A DNA stretch of 64,000 nucleotides, from the NCBI GenBank assembly GCA_002081555.1, contig MZNV01001579.1, positions 1 to 64,000 on the forward strand. The letters are read 5' to 3'. The translations under genes were made by a program, and so were the position numbers. Of the stretch, positions 34,260 through 46,698 are shown piece by piece. The notes beneath the pieces were generated by a model that was not told the origin of the DNA, made no database searches, and saw only the letters and a list, made by a program, of their open reading frames with translations. How positions within the stretch are numbered: the first letter of the stretch is position 1; each line of letters opens with the position of its first letter. The stretch comes from Protostelium mycophagum. Lineage: Eukaryota; Evosea; Variosea; Protosteliida; Protosteliaceae.

Positions 34260-35803
34260 ATGGGTGGCTTGAGACCCCTCCTCATCACTCTTCTTTTGGC
34301 CCATCTCGTGTGTGCACAGGTCCCTAATGTCTGGAAGAACGACAGTGTCAGCTGCATCCTGAATAATGAACATTGCGACCAAAACGGGGTGTGTCAAAAT
34401 GACGGTTCTTGCAGGTGCTTCTTATCGTGAGTGCTCATCGCTAGTCATCACGCCTCTAACAACAATAGATTCTATTCTTCACCAGACATCGCTATGGAAG
34501 TTTGCCATCCAAGTAGTATTCAATGTGAATAATTCTCTTCGAAAGTTAATGAAACCAGGTGCTCCGAGTGATGTCTCTTTGGCCATAAGGATATTTGCGG
34601 GTGCCGGTTTTGGGTTTCTTCTGCTCCTCATCACTTATCGATTCGTCTTGGATTTCATCTTTTCTACAGCGGAGGTCGGTGCCGCCAAATGGACAACAAG
34701 GTGGAACATGGCGCTCATCATGATCTTCTGTACCTGTCAGTGACAATAATGTCAATGAGACATTTCTGACAGAAGTAGGGATGACAGTACAGAGCATAGA
34801 TTATGCTGGAATCTATGGAAACGTCAGTCCTAAAACGTGGGAAGCTCTGTATTATTTTCGGGACAATCTACAACTCTTCATGTTTTCTTCCCTCCTTTTT
34901 CACTGGTGAGGATAGAAATATCAATGAAAATTTGCTGAATAATCAATAGGGCAGATCTTTACTACTCATCTATTAAAAAGATCAGACGCGCAAACATGCT
35001 GCAGAAGATGAGACCTGAGTATGACGCCAACATCACTATGGACAGCGTCCTTTTAGAGTTGAATTATTTGAGCAAATTCAGAATCGCTTATGTCGCTCTG
35101 TGCGTCCTCTCCTGTCTCGTCTACATCGGACACGTAAGCCATCACGCTCTGCCTATCTGACAGGTTGTAGAACGCCAATAATGCATTCAGCCGAGATTTG
35201 GACCAGTTTAACGGTTATATCATCTTCTATAAGATATTTTATCTGGTTATTTGGGTGATGTTTGGGGTTGGATATGTCTACTTCGGTTATAAACTGATGA
35301 GGATATTGCCGACCAACGCGACGCAGAAGATCATTTCGGTGAGATACTTTATTCTCGGATGTACACGGAGAAACTCTTGTTTACAAGTGCAGGTGATGGT
35401 TTTGATGGTGCTCTTTGCAATTTTTGCGTGTGGAGGGACTGCTGTCAGCCTTCAAACGAAAATCGCTCTATCAGATTCAACACAATCATCAAGCAGAGTA
35501 AATAATTTCATCATCTTGTTGGAATGACAAGAACAGCCCAAAATCCTGGCAACATACATTCTTTCGTGGGTAGTCGGATTCTGCGCTATTAATGTGTTCA
35601 TTCCGTTCTGGCAATGGCACAGGTGACGTCATCACTGTCATTTTGGCACTTCTGATATGTACAGATGGTTCCATCCCGCGCTCATCCGATCAATGTGGAG
35701 TCATTCTGGCACGGGGACGGGCGCATCATCGAATCCATCTGCTCAAGACGTGGACGTAGAGATGTCTATAACAGCGGCCACAACGACAAACCAGGGTAGA
35801 TAA
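34260..35803 (+). CDS. EGF-like / seven-helix membrane protein
   Basis: ATG 34260 begins a signal peptide (GGLRPLLITLLLAHLVCA). A small cysteine-rich ectodomain is EGF-like: CILNNEHCDQNGVCQNDGSC, then CFLSFYSSPDIAMEVCHP and SSIQC, completed across two introns. About seven hydrophobic helices follow: IRIFAGAGFGFLLLLITY, WNMALIMIFCT, LQLFMFSSLLFHW, FRIAYVALCVLSCLVYIG, YKIFYLVIWVMFGVGYVYFG, VMVLMVLFAIFACGGTAV and ILATYILSWVVGFCAINVFI. The tail is serine-rich (SHSGTGTGASSNPSAQDVDV). The topology is receptor-like, but no GPCR family motif was recognised. Several introns are 30-50 nt. Stop TAA at 35801-35803. EGF-plus-7TM architecture is well known in animal adhesion receptors; here no GAIN or GPS sequence is visible. 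Confidence 0.65.
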
Positions 35804-36051
35804 TAAAAGGATCTTTTTGGATGGACTCAAGTATCTACAACGGTTCTCAAAGTCACTCAAAATAGAATACAGCTTTGTTGTAGTATGACATGGGAGACAT
35901 AAAAGGCTGGTTGGGCGGTGGTCGCTGGTCAACTACGTGCAATATTCCTCTCGGCTTAAACCTTCCGTTGGTAATGTCTATACCTTCATCATCTTCACAT
36001 TGGTAATCATCTATCGACCTGTTTGAGATCAGATGGGGATGTAAGTTGCAT

Positions 36052-37302
36052 CTACCTTTGAAGTCTATCTCTCTGTCGGAGGAGATGAGCGTCCATACGG
36101 GCCTCGAAATCCTCTAAAAGGCTATCCAGAGGTTCTTCGACATTGGAAGCGGGAATGGGCCGTTGTTTTTCTTGGTGAATATCATTTCTAATCGGCAGAC
36201 GCTGTGATCGTTCCACTGTTTGGAACAGGTCCTCGTCTGTTTCATCATTTATATCAATGTCACCTTCTACATCCAGGTCGGTGTTCTCATCTATGATGCT
36301 CTGTCTCATTAAGAATGTCAATTTGACAAGTGCTGTCTCGTACCTGATCCAATTTTGTTTTTTGTTTTGGTCCCTGTGACTGAGCCAGTTTTCCAGTTTT
36401 CAAGTTGAATTCTTGAAGTCTGCGAAGCCTCTCTTGCTTTCGCGAAGCCTCTTCTTCCTCTTTCTTTGCCTGAGTAGAAATCAACATATTTTCTCAGGTG
36501 CAGAACGTGCCTGCTCTATCCTTTTTCCCCTCACAAAATCAGCCGCTCGACTATAACGTGATGCGTCCGCCATCTGCGTCTGTTTTCTTCTCGCCTCAAC
36601 CTGTTCTGCCTGACTTTTTTGCGTATTTCTCTCCATCTTGGCCATCTCAAACGCATTCTCCACAAGTACCCTGTTCTTCTCTGTTGATTGTAGTTGTAAA
36701 GATGTCGACACAGGTCTTCCCGATCTGATTTTCTGTACGCGATTCCGTTGTAGACGGTCATGACGTTCGGTCTTGAGTGATTCCAAGTTCTTTAGGATCC
36801 GTTCTTTCCTCTCTTGCTCTTCTAAAGATGGCCCACTCATCATCTGTTCGTGTGCTTCTCTATAACGAATGGTCTCTCTTTCTCTCTCGGCCTTCCATTT
36901 TCGCTCTGACATGATGTTGCCTTCAAGCTGAATGAGTTGAGTTTTTGAATGCTGAAAGAGACGGACCTGACTCTTTCTTCTTGAATCTGCAGAAGCTTCC
37001 GCCTTACCGATGTGGGCAACTGCAGCGATGAGCTTCTGTTTGGTGTTTTGCTGCGTCTGTTTTTGAGCGGCTTTCCAGTCGATCTGATTTGGTCAGCCTC
37101 TGAAATGCAATCATTTTTTAACCTCGGCGTCTCTATATAGCCTCGATGACATTTCCATCTTGGTTTGTCTGTATCGTTCTCTCATCTGAAAAGCCAACTC
37201 ATCTTCCTGCATTCTCACCTGAGCCACTTTAGACGACAAAAAATCAATTGTGACCACCTGGCGCAATCTTTGAGCTCGAAGGTTTGGATCTTGTGCGGTC
37301 AT
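36052..37302 (-). CDS. Coiled-coil protein, unknown
   Basis: Nearly the whole product is charged alpha-helix: LRAQRLRQVVTIDFLSSKVA, FQMRERYRQTKMEMSSRLYR, KAERERETIRYREAHEQMMS, LEEQERKERILKNLESLKTE, KKEEEEASRKQERLRRLQEF. The C-terminus is acidic then basic (DIDINDETDEDLFQ, then LEDFEARMDAHLLRQRDRLQ), ending at 36052. This is typical of centrosome- or cytoskeleton-associated coiled-coil proteins; no named family was recognised. Four introns are inferred. ATG at 37302 lies 82 bp from the divergent Arf-GAP start. Confidence 0.7.
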
Positions 37303-37384
37303 TTTGTGGATGATGCCTCAATTTGAAAAAGTGATGTGTTGATTTGTGGCGCGAAAAACGTCACATCATAAACCGACGAGATAG
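37303..37384. promoter_or_regulatory. 82-bp bidirectional promoter
   Basis: The start codons of the coiled-coil gene (minus) and the Arf-GAP gene (plus) are separated by 82 bp. It contains GCGCGAAAAACGTCACATCA, which includes an ACGTCA half-CRE-like word. Function is inferred from geometry. Confidence 0.45.
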
Positions 37385-39260
<1,876 letters not shown>

Positions 39261-39405
39261 TAAAGAACAAATTCTCCCGTTGTAGATTGGATATTCTCTT
39301 CCATTTTGTGGAATTTCATTGCGGCCACCGTCTCATGGAAGCTTAGACTTTCCCCCCGCAATAATCATAATCACTCTACTTGTACCAATCACAACAACGA
39401 ACAAT

Positions 39406-40108
39406 ATGAAACGTAACATCCTCTTTGGACTTGCCTTCGCGCTGTGCCTGGCCACCGCCAGCGCACAGAGCTTCGATGAGGCCGATGACCTCGCGGATTA
39501 CTTGCTCTTCCGCTCCATTTTTAACGCTGGCGACCGCAATAGAGGCGGGCTGGTCAACCATGTCGGTGTCTTGATGAACATCATCGGAGGAGAGAAGAAC
39601 CGTGTCGACGCCCTGAGCGGATTTTCTGGTATGTCGATGTGAAGTATGAGGAGAGATTGTTTAGACGATCAGGTGCTGGTGCTGGTGCTGGACAGAAGAG
39701 AGGCGACAGCAACATTGGGCTTATTAATGACATCGCTGTATTGAAGAATGTCATCGGTGGAGAGAAGAACCGCGTCGATGCCCTCACCTCCTTCGCAGGA
39801 ATTGGTTCTGGTGAGTATCTTTTGCCTTGATTGGATTGAACCCAGCTGATGACAACAGGAGCTTACCGTAGAGACTATATTGAGTCCCTCTTTGACTCTG
39901 ACGACATGATGTTGGCTGTCCTCGCCATGCTCAGCAGAGGTAATTTACAGTGTTGTAATTAGAGGATAATCGATCTTCAGCTGGTGACTCTAACTCCGGA
40001 GGACTCGTCAATGACATCGCTGTGTTAAAGAATGTCATCGGTGGAGAGAAGAACCGTGTCGATGCCCTCAGCCAGTTCTTCGGTGCTGGTGCTGGTGAGA
40101 TGATTTAA
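39406..40108 (+). CDS. Secreted protein of internal repeats (VLKNVIGGEKNRVDAL)
   Basis: A signal peptide (RNILFGLAFALCLATASAQ) is followed by three near-identical modules: GGLVNHVGVLMNIIGGEKNR, LINDIAVLKNVIGGEKNR and GGLVNDIAVLKNVIGGEKNR. Each continues VDAL and ends in a phenylalanine/glycine patch (GFSG, SFAGIGS, QFFGAGAG). Repeats 1 and 3 follow a Gly-Asp-x-N/S spacer. Four exons; introns lie directly after the F-G patches, so exon and module borders agree, which suggests growth by exon duplication. Between repeats 2 and 3 is a unique block YRRDYIESLFDSDDMMLAVL. No family was recognised. The last exon ends at TAA 40106-40108 (GEMI); a splice at its GTGAGA cannot be excluded. Confidence 0.7.
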
Positions 40109-40246
40109 TGCATGTCCACATTGAAACTCACACAAAGAATTAGGTGCCTTCTGAAGAAGTTTCACAATCCCACAGATGCAATAAAACCAAAAAATATCTC
40201 TAATTATACATTTAAAAGAGTTGGTCTATTAGAACATTTTGTCTGT

Positions 40247-41152
40247 TTAGTGGGTGTGTCCAGTGCACTGATCGTTGACATAGAAAGGGGTGGTGTCCAC
40301 AGGGAGGTTGGAGGGTGGGTTGGCAATGAACTGCATCATTTAGTCTTCGTAGTCTTTACAAACATGTCATACCTGCACTCCATCTCTGGTGAGACTTCCT
40401 TCACATCCATCGAGATCGCCGTTAGACCACCTTCATTTGTTAGAATTGAAGATGAGACGTTTCACGTTTATTTAATTAAGATGTTTCTTACCAGTTGGGT
40501 CCCATCCAGACATCAATGTGGTACTTTCTGTTTCCCCAGTCGCTCTGATCAGGTTCAGTTTTCATCCATGTTGATGATCTTTCTCACCTGGCACTGTGCA
40601 CAACTGTCCTCCACGATGAGGTACTTCTGAAGGAAGGGGACGTAGATAATGGTACCAGCAGGGAATTCGTTAAAGTCTGTGGCGACAGTGTTGGGGTTTC
40701 CGTAGCTTCCATCAGTCTGCATAGCTTTTCCGTGTCTGATATCGGGTCTGGAGATCTGATCACTTGGAGGATCGTTGTCATTCCAGCCGTAGAATGTGAC
40801 CTTAAAAATGTCAACAACCAGATCATAGATGAAGGAAAGACCTGTCCAGTGTAGGTCTGACCGCTGCCGCCTCCTCCACTGCTGCCACCTCCGCTGCTGC
40901 CACCGCTGCTTCCTCCAGAAGATCCTCCACAGTAAGCAGATCCGGTTCCACAGCTGCGATGATCAGATACAATACTTTCAAGAAATGAATCGACTCACTA
41001 TCCATACTGAGAGCAGCACTGAAACAGACGTCAGAGATTGAAAATAAAGATTGAGTTGGACTCACCAGACCAGGGGCACATCCCTGAGAAGCACAGTTCT
41101 GAGCCAGAACCACAGACAGAGCTGCCAAGATGAGCACCGCCTGCCTCTTCAT
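40247..41152 (-). CDS. Secreted hevein-type chitin-binding / double-psi beta-barrel-like protein
   Basis: After a signal peptide (KRQAVLILAALSVVLAQ) comes a hevein-type (CBM18) domain: NCASQGCAPG, then CCSQYGYCGTGSAYCGG. The last four cysteines are joined across a small intron (YG|YCGTG). A (GGS)n linker leads to a domain beginning TFYGWNDNDPPSDQISRPDI. It continues with NTVATDFNEFPAGTIIYVPF, YLIVEDSCAQC, DWGNRKYHIDVWMGP and GGLTAISMDVKEVSPEMEC, and ends PFYVNDQCTGHTH. The ATD and VEDSC features and the HIDVWMG strand resemble expansin/barwin-like double-psi barrels found in fungal and protist secreted proteins. The likely role is binding or loosening of chitin-containing walls, for instance of prey or of the cell's own cyst; that is inference. 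Five exons. Confidence 0.75.
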
Positions 41153-41471
41153 CTTTTCGATTTGTTTTGTCGGGTGGAAGCAAAACAAATAGCAATTACG
41201 TATGTTTCATTATCACGGTATTAACCGTGCTATGTTGCGTTAATAAATTTCGGGGGCGTTTTCGCTGTCATTCACGGCGGCAGGTGACAAATACTGAAAT
41301 TAAGTCTTCAGAACAGCAACCGCAAAGAATCGCAGGCAACCACCCCCAAGCCAGATAAGTGCTCTCGTGGATTTACCGGAGGGTCACGGTAAGGGTTACC
41401 TTGGCGGCGTATATAAGGTGGAGAAAAACAAGCACAAAAAATGGATCATTGTTTTAAAATAAATCAAAACT
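41153..41471. other. Intergenic, nothing recognised
   Basis: 319 bp between the hevein-type gene start and the UTP15 stop (both minus strand). It includes CGGTATTAACCGTG and a possible TATATAA (41411-41417) on the plus strand. No gene was seen. Confidence 0.35.
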
Positions 41472-43816
41472 TTATGATAATGATTGAGATTGCACTGATA
41501 AGATGAGGTCTAATGAGCCCATGATCTCCATCAATTCTTTCTGCATTCTCAGACTCCTCTCTATTCTTCTTCTCATGTATGCAAGTTGTTCGTCTACAAG
41601 CTTTGACTCACCCACGATCACGCCGTAGACATCTACAACTCGTCAATTTTCTGTTTGTTATTTTATTGTGGCAAAACAAGCCATTTTCCATTCCTGAAAA
41701 ATGCACACCAAAACTCATGTATTTTTGTGTATTTTTGAGTATCTACAACGAGGCATAAAAATCACCTAATATATGGTTGGCCAAGTCGATCAATTCTGAC
41801 CCGTAAAGGGATTTGTTTTTGTTGAGATAATACAAGAGTGGCAACAGTCCCTCCTCATCTCTTCCTCCAACAGCCTTACGTAACCCCCCTGTACACGTCA
41901 TCATGACGTCATCACGGAAAAATTTTCCCGCCAAAAAAATTTTTATTTCCACATAAAAATCCCAACGAAAAACAATTCCATCTACAACGAGCATACCTCT
42001 TCTGGCAAGTTCTACCAACATACTGGCCACTATATTGTCGTTTCCTGAGGCAATCGCGCCGTCTAAAGCCTCTCTCCACATAAACTCTTTAAGAAAGACT
42101 TCGTAACTGGCGAGTTTGACAGCTCGTGATTTCTCAAATTTGGCGGTTTCCACCTTGAAAAGTTCAGGAAAACAGCCAGAAAATTCGAGGAAATATCTGT
42201 GAAAAAAAATCGTCGAGGAATAAAATTGATCATGATCTACAACGAGACTGACCTGTTGTTGTTTTGCTCTGTCCACCGCTTGACTTCTAAATATAGTTTT
42301 GTTTGAGCTTTCAACTTTTCTAGACAGTCTCGTCTTCAGAGATAAGACACCATCCGTCATACCAACGGCTAGTTTGTTGTCGTCATTCTGAACAAATTCA
42401 AAATTTGAATCTTCATAAATTCCCGAAAATTTCTGAGAAAATTCATACCGAGATGGCAACGGATAATATGGGGGCAGGATATCTTATTGACGCTTCTTTT
42501 TTGTAGGTTCCAAGGTCGTACACCTATAATACGTCACTATGACGTCATCACGCGTTTTCATGACGTCATAACACACAAGATCATTTCTGAGAAAAGTCAC
42601 AATCGAAATTTTCGACAAGTTTTGAAATCATCTACTCCGCGCCACTTTTGAATTTCAAAATAAAAAAACGGTCATTTGGTGACGTCACCTTGAGGAGTTG
42701 ATCGAGACCACCAGTAACCAATTTGTCTTTGTGTAAAGCCATGCACGTGACCGTCTTTTGGAATTCTTCGATGCTACCTCTTAACACGCCGCCTGACAGA
42801 ATATCCCAGATTTTAACCACATTACCCCCCGCTGATGCCACCGTATGTCCCCCGGGAAATCTTTTTCCGTGAATTTTCCGGTCATCTACAACGTTGTACT
42901 CACATGAGAACTTGCTCTACCGGGAAACCGTGGTTGATGGTCAGGATTTCTTTTTGTGATGTAACATCAAACAACTTGACGGTGTGGTCATAGGAACCAC
43001 TGCATATCAAATTTCCCGCCACACCGTTGAAGCTGTCTGTCGACACACTCCTCACGTAATCTGTGTGTGCCTGTCGACATTTCAGAGTTGTAGATCAGGA
43101 ATAGGAAGATTATTCCATCAAAAAATAATAAATTTATACCGAAAAAGTGATGGTGTCTTCGCCAGTTGCAATATCCCAGACTTTGACTCGATTATCGTCT
43201 GATCCGGAGACGACGGTGGTCGAATTCAAGAAGGCAACTGTCCTCGTGGGCTTTGTATGTCCTTTCATCTCTCGAATTGGCTTCTTTGTTTCTGTTGCAA
43301 TGACTTGGACGTGTCCTTCTTGGGTACCTGTGGGATGATTAAATCATGATTTACGAAAAAATGTGATCATATTGACCGACCTGCAACAAGCATGCCACCA
43401 TCAAATCGGAACTTAGGGCTGAATACTGTCTGTTTGAAACGAGTGTAGTCTTTCACTTCATCACTCATTATTCCTCTGTAAGAGGAGAGCTGTATGTTTT
43501 AGGTCAAATATCAGATTGAACATCAATACCTTTCGCCCATTTGTGGCGATCAAATCTTGATAATTGTTGGAAAAATCTAAATGTGTGACTGGCCCCTGAT
43601 GTTGAAAGAATTGAGGAAACTGTATCAGAATCAACATCAATTATTCCCCTCCACAGATATGGAACATACTTGGAAAGATTCCCAAAACTTCGTCTCCTCC
43701 GATTTGATGGTTGGTGTCCTCTTTTCAGGTTTTACATCCAACTTTTTCTTCTGATGATTCAGACCAGGTGTCTGCTTAGACCTAACAGTGGCGGAGGATT
43801 CTACGCTCTCCGTCAT
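41472..43816 (-). CDS. UTP15: UTP15, U3 snoRNP WD40 protein for 18S rRNA processing
   Basis: UTP15 belongs to the t-UTP/UtpA subcomplex of the small-subunit processome and couples rDNA transcription to pre-rRNA cleavage. WD repeats match the family in order: FKQTVFSPKFRFDGGMLVAG, EMKGHTKPTRTVAFLN, VSGSDDNRVKVWDIATGEDT, AHTDYVRSVSTD, LICSGSYDHTVKLFDVT, ASAGGNVVKIWDILSGGVLR, KTVTCMALHKDKLVTGGLDQ and DDNKLAVGMTDGVLSLKTRL. The C-terminal UTP15 domain has VFLKEFMWREALDGAIA, LVELARRG and GLRKAVGGRDEEGLLPLLYY. The end is DVYGVIVGESKLVDEQL and MQKELMEIMGSLDLI, stopping at 41472. ATG at 43816. About ten introns carry repeated CTACAACG and TGACGTCA words. WD repeats 1-2 are partly rearranged by unresolved joins. 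Confidence 0.93.
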
Positions 43817-44346
43817 TTTGTAGAGGCAAAGAAAGCGAGATGTGATCTGCGATCTTTCTCGCGTGATGTGGGGATGACAACCGGAAAGATATCTCATCCC
43901 AAATTTTTTATCGCGTTATGCTTCATGAGTGATGTTCTAAATAATGTGATTTAGAAGAAGGTACAGTTTAAAAGGACCTAAACAAAGGACAGAACAGAAG
44001 AAAGGAGACTCAACTGGATCAGACTGTTCTTGAGACCACTCTGGAATATATAATACATGTAGATTTGGTGTACTACAACCCCCTCCCAGCAGGTGGTGCA
44101 GGTTGTACGACCGAAAAAATAAATTTATTTCGATCTGATGGGTCCAGATCATTTTTAGTGATAAAATCAATTTTTTTTTGGATAAATCCGCTGGAAATTA
44201 GAAAATTCAGGTGGACCAAGTTCTTCATAACATTTATTTTAAAGTGTCACTCCTCATCAATAGTGAAAGAAGCCTTGCTGTTATTGTTCAGTGGACAGAA
44301 TCTACAGTTTTGGCACGAGAATCATCTGACTGTATAGAAGTTTCAC
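43817..44346. other. Intergenic, nothing supported
   Basis: 530 bp between the UTP15 start and the TMEM87 stop (both minus). Short plus-strand open frames here have no start context, domain or splice support. The UTP15 promoter should be at the left end. Confidence 0.35.
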
Positions 44347-46566
44347 TCACGACTCGTCCTCTGACTGCTTCCTCTGTGCTTGGTCGTCCTGTGGCGCCTT
44401 GTTTCTGACTTGAAGACCCCCTCCAAATGTCGACAAGACGACTTGTTGTACATCGGCCTCCACGTCAGCTGTCTCGTTGGGACCCTCCATCTCGCTGTAC
44501 GCGTAACGGGTGTTGTTGTTCATCGGCCTCCATATGATCACTATGGTAAGTAATATTACCAGATAAAGGATCTGATCGAATTAAAAATCCAAAAGTTAGA
44601 ATTGTAAAAATGTTTTCTTGGATTTTTATTAAATAAAATATTCACCTCGTTAAAAGCCTCCCAAATCCAAGAAACTTTCCAAGTGTTGTCAATGTCCGTC
44701 ACGATCGTCACGATACTACAAATATATCATTTATTATTTCTATTCATTTTTCTACTCTATAAACCGAGTTTTTTTTTCAAAACGAAAATAAATAAATATA
44801 ATAAATATTTATAAATAAGATGCACAGAAACCGTAACTCACGTCTGACTAAACACGATGATGATCAGAGCACATCCCAACCCGATCAGGGTCAGAAAGAA
44901 TGACTTATACATCTGTAATTTGATCGTCTGCCTTCTCTCTTGCAACAAGGTGATGGTCCTCATCAGCGACGTCAGGGTCCACCAGTAGAACCAAGTGTTT
45001 AAGAAGGTAGTTGGCAACAGCAGCAGGAGCGAAATGCCTTCAGATACAATGGTTCCGCTGTTGTTGACAAGATCCGAGATAAAAGAGGCGCATGAGAAGA
45101 TAAAGTACATGAAGCCGAGACAGGCGACGCGGTAGGCGGTGGTGCCGAGAGTGGGCCTGGAGGGGTGAGAAAGACGTAATTACGCTTGGTTACGCATTTG
45201 GGGTATTGCAGATTTTTTTGGGGTGAAAAATCTTGTGGATTTTTCCGAAAATAAAAGAGTGTTGGTGGTTCTACAATGAGATATACAACTCACTTTACAA
45301 CACCGTAGCCCATACAGACGACAAGAATGAGAACTCTGGAGAGTGTCTTCTTCAGACTGGACACGATGGTCCCGACGATCATGGCGCCGATGAAGTTCTC
45401 TCCGATGTTGTTGTATCCTAAATAGGCAAAGTAGATGGCTGCATTCTCTATAACTCCGCACAGGATGATCAATCCAATACAGTTCTAAAATACATTCACA
45501 TCCAATTTTAATTTTATATTTATATTTCAAGTCAGGAATTTAATTTTAAAATAGAAAGCTTCTACAAAAAATCACCTGTAGTTTGAGCAGTTCTTTGCGA
45601 TGTAATAAAGACACTACAATCCAGTATATAAATATCAGAATATAAACCAAAAGTATAGACAAGAAGAACTACAGTGGTCAGTTATGATCCAGGTTAGTTG
45701 ACGAGAAAATCACGGTACGGAACCGTGACAAATTAAGCAGAGTGGTTTGTTGGCCAAAAGAGCAGCTGCGAGAATGGAGAGATAATGGATGTGATTACTT
45801 ACAGGCATCAAGTACCACACATCTCCACTAAGATTACCAAAAGGATTCATGTACTCGAGTGTCCCTGAAACAGTCCCCTCTTTTGATTGATCATCGGCCT
45901 TGCAAATGATGATGAGATTGTAGAACATTCCAGAAGAGGTGATGTTATTAGACTATGAAGATTAAGTCTCAAATAAATCAATATATGTAATTGGACATAC
46001 AGATTGGATTCTGCCATCCTTTGCCTCATCGACGAACAACAGACGTCCTGGTTCTGGTTCCAATCCTAATGCCAAAGAGCCCATCTCTTTGCCCTGGCAG
46101 AAAGCTTTGCTTTCTACAGCAGTACTCGCTTCGCAACAATATAACCTAGTCTGGCCACGTCATTCGTCATATGATGAATGAAAGACATACATTTGTTTCC
46201 TTATTAACGAAACCTATAAACTTGTGATGATCGCTGATGACTGAAACTGCCCAAACTTTGGAGGTTCCTACGTCATTAACCTTGTCTGTGAATGTGAGTG
46301 ACTGGAACAAGTGACGTGTTTTTCCTCACAATCAATATTGATATGAGAGACACCATTCCCTGGCCAAGTCTTTGCGGGTGCATCGTCCTTACTGAACATA
46401 GCGAATCTTTTTTCGATGTGACTGCCAAAAGACAGCTGAACTTGATCAGCACCATTGATTCTACGAAATAAATACAAACCCTTCCATTAATGTTCAATTT
46501 TCCACACTCTACTGAGCTCAATAGAGAGATCAATAGGAATATGGAGGACCATATGCGTCCGATCAT
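44347..46566 (-). CDS. TMEM87: TMEM87-like GOST (GOLD-domain seven-helix) membrane protein
   Basis: This Golgi seven-transmembrane family resembles GPR107/108 and Wntless. A signal peptide (RIWSSIFLLISLLSSVECG) starts a luminal GOLD-like domain (LSFGSHIEKRFAMFSKDDAP, SKVWAVSVISDHHKFIGFVN). The hallmark NPFG starts the membrane part at NPFGNLSGDVWYLMP. It continues HRKELLKLQNCIGLIILCGV, AIYFAYLGYNNIGENFIGAM, SSLKKTLSRVLILVVCMGYG, VVKPTLGTTAYRV, FLNTWFYWWTLTSLMRTITL and IIWRPMNNNTRYAYSEM. These match TMEM87 closely, including K(R)LR/KxLARxLV and LWRPSANNQRFAFS equivalents. The C-terminus is acidic and stops at 44347. ATG at 46566 is 132 bp from the divergent HDAC gene. Confidence 0.88.
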
Positions 46567-46698
46567 TTTCTTGTTGTGTTGTGATGGTTCTGATGAAATG
46601 CAACGTCGAAATTTTTTCTTTTATTTTTTCTTGAAAAAAGTTCGCCGTTTTTAACGTTTTTTTAAATCCAACATCCCATCACAATCTTCGCACCGAAG
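46567..46698. promoter_or_regulatory. 132-bp bidirectional promoter of TMEM87-like and HDAC genes
   Basis: The two start codons are 132 bp apart and divergent. The middle is very T-rich on the plus strand. No specific site is recognised. Confidence 0.45.

Noticed and set aside
46440-46500. A 19-nt intron in the TMEM87-like gene
   Set aside because: Such a short intron does not restore frame; a 44-nt intron using a later acceptor does and fits the usual intron size.
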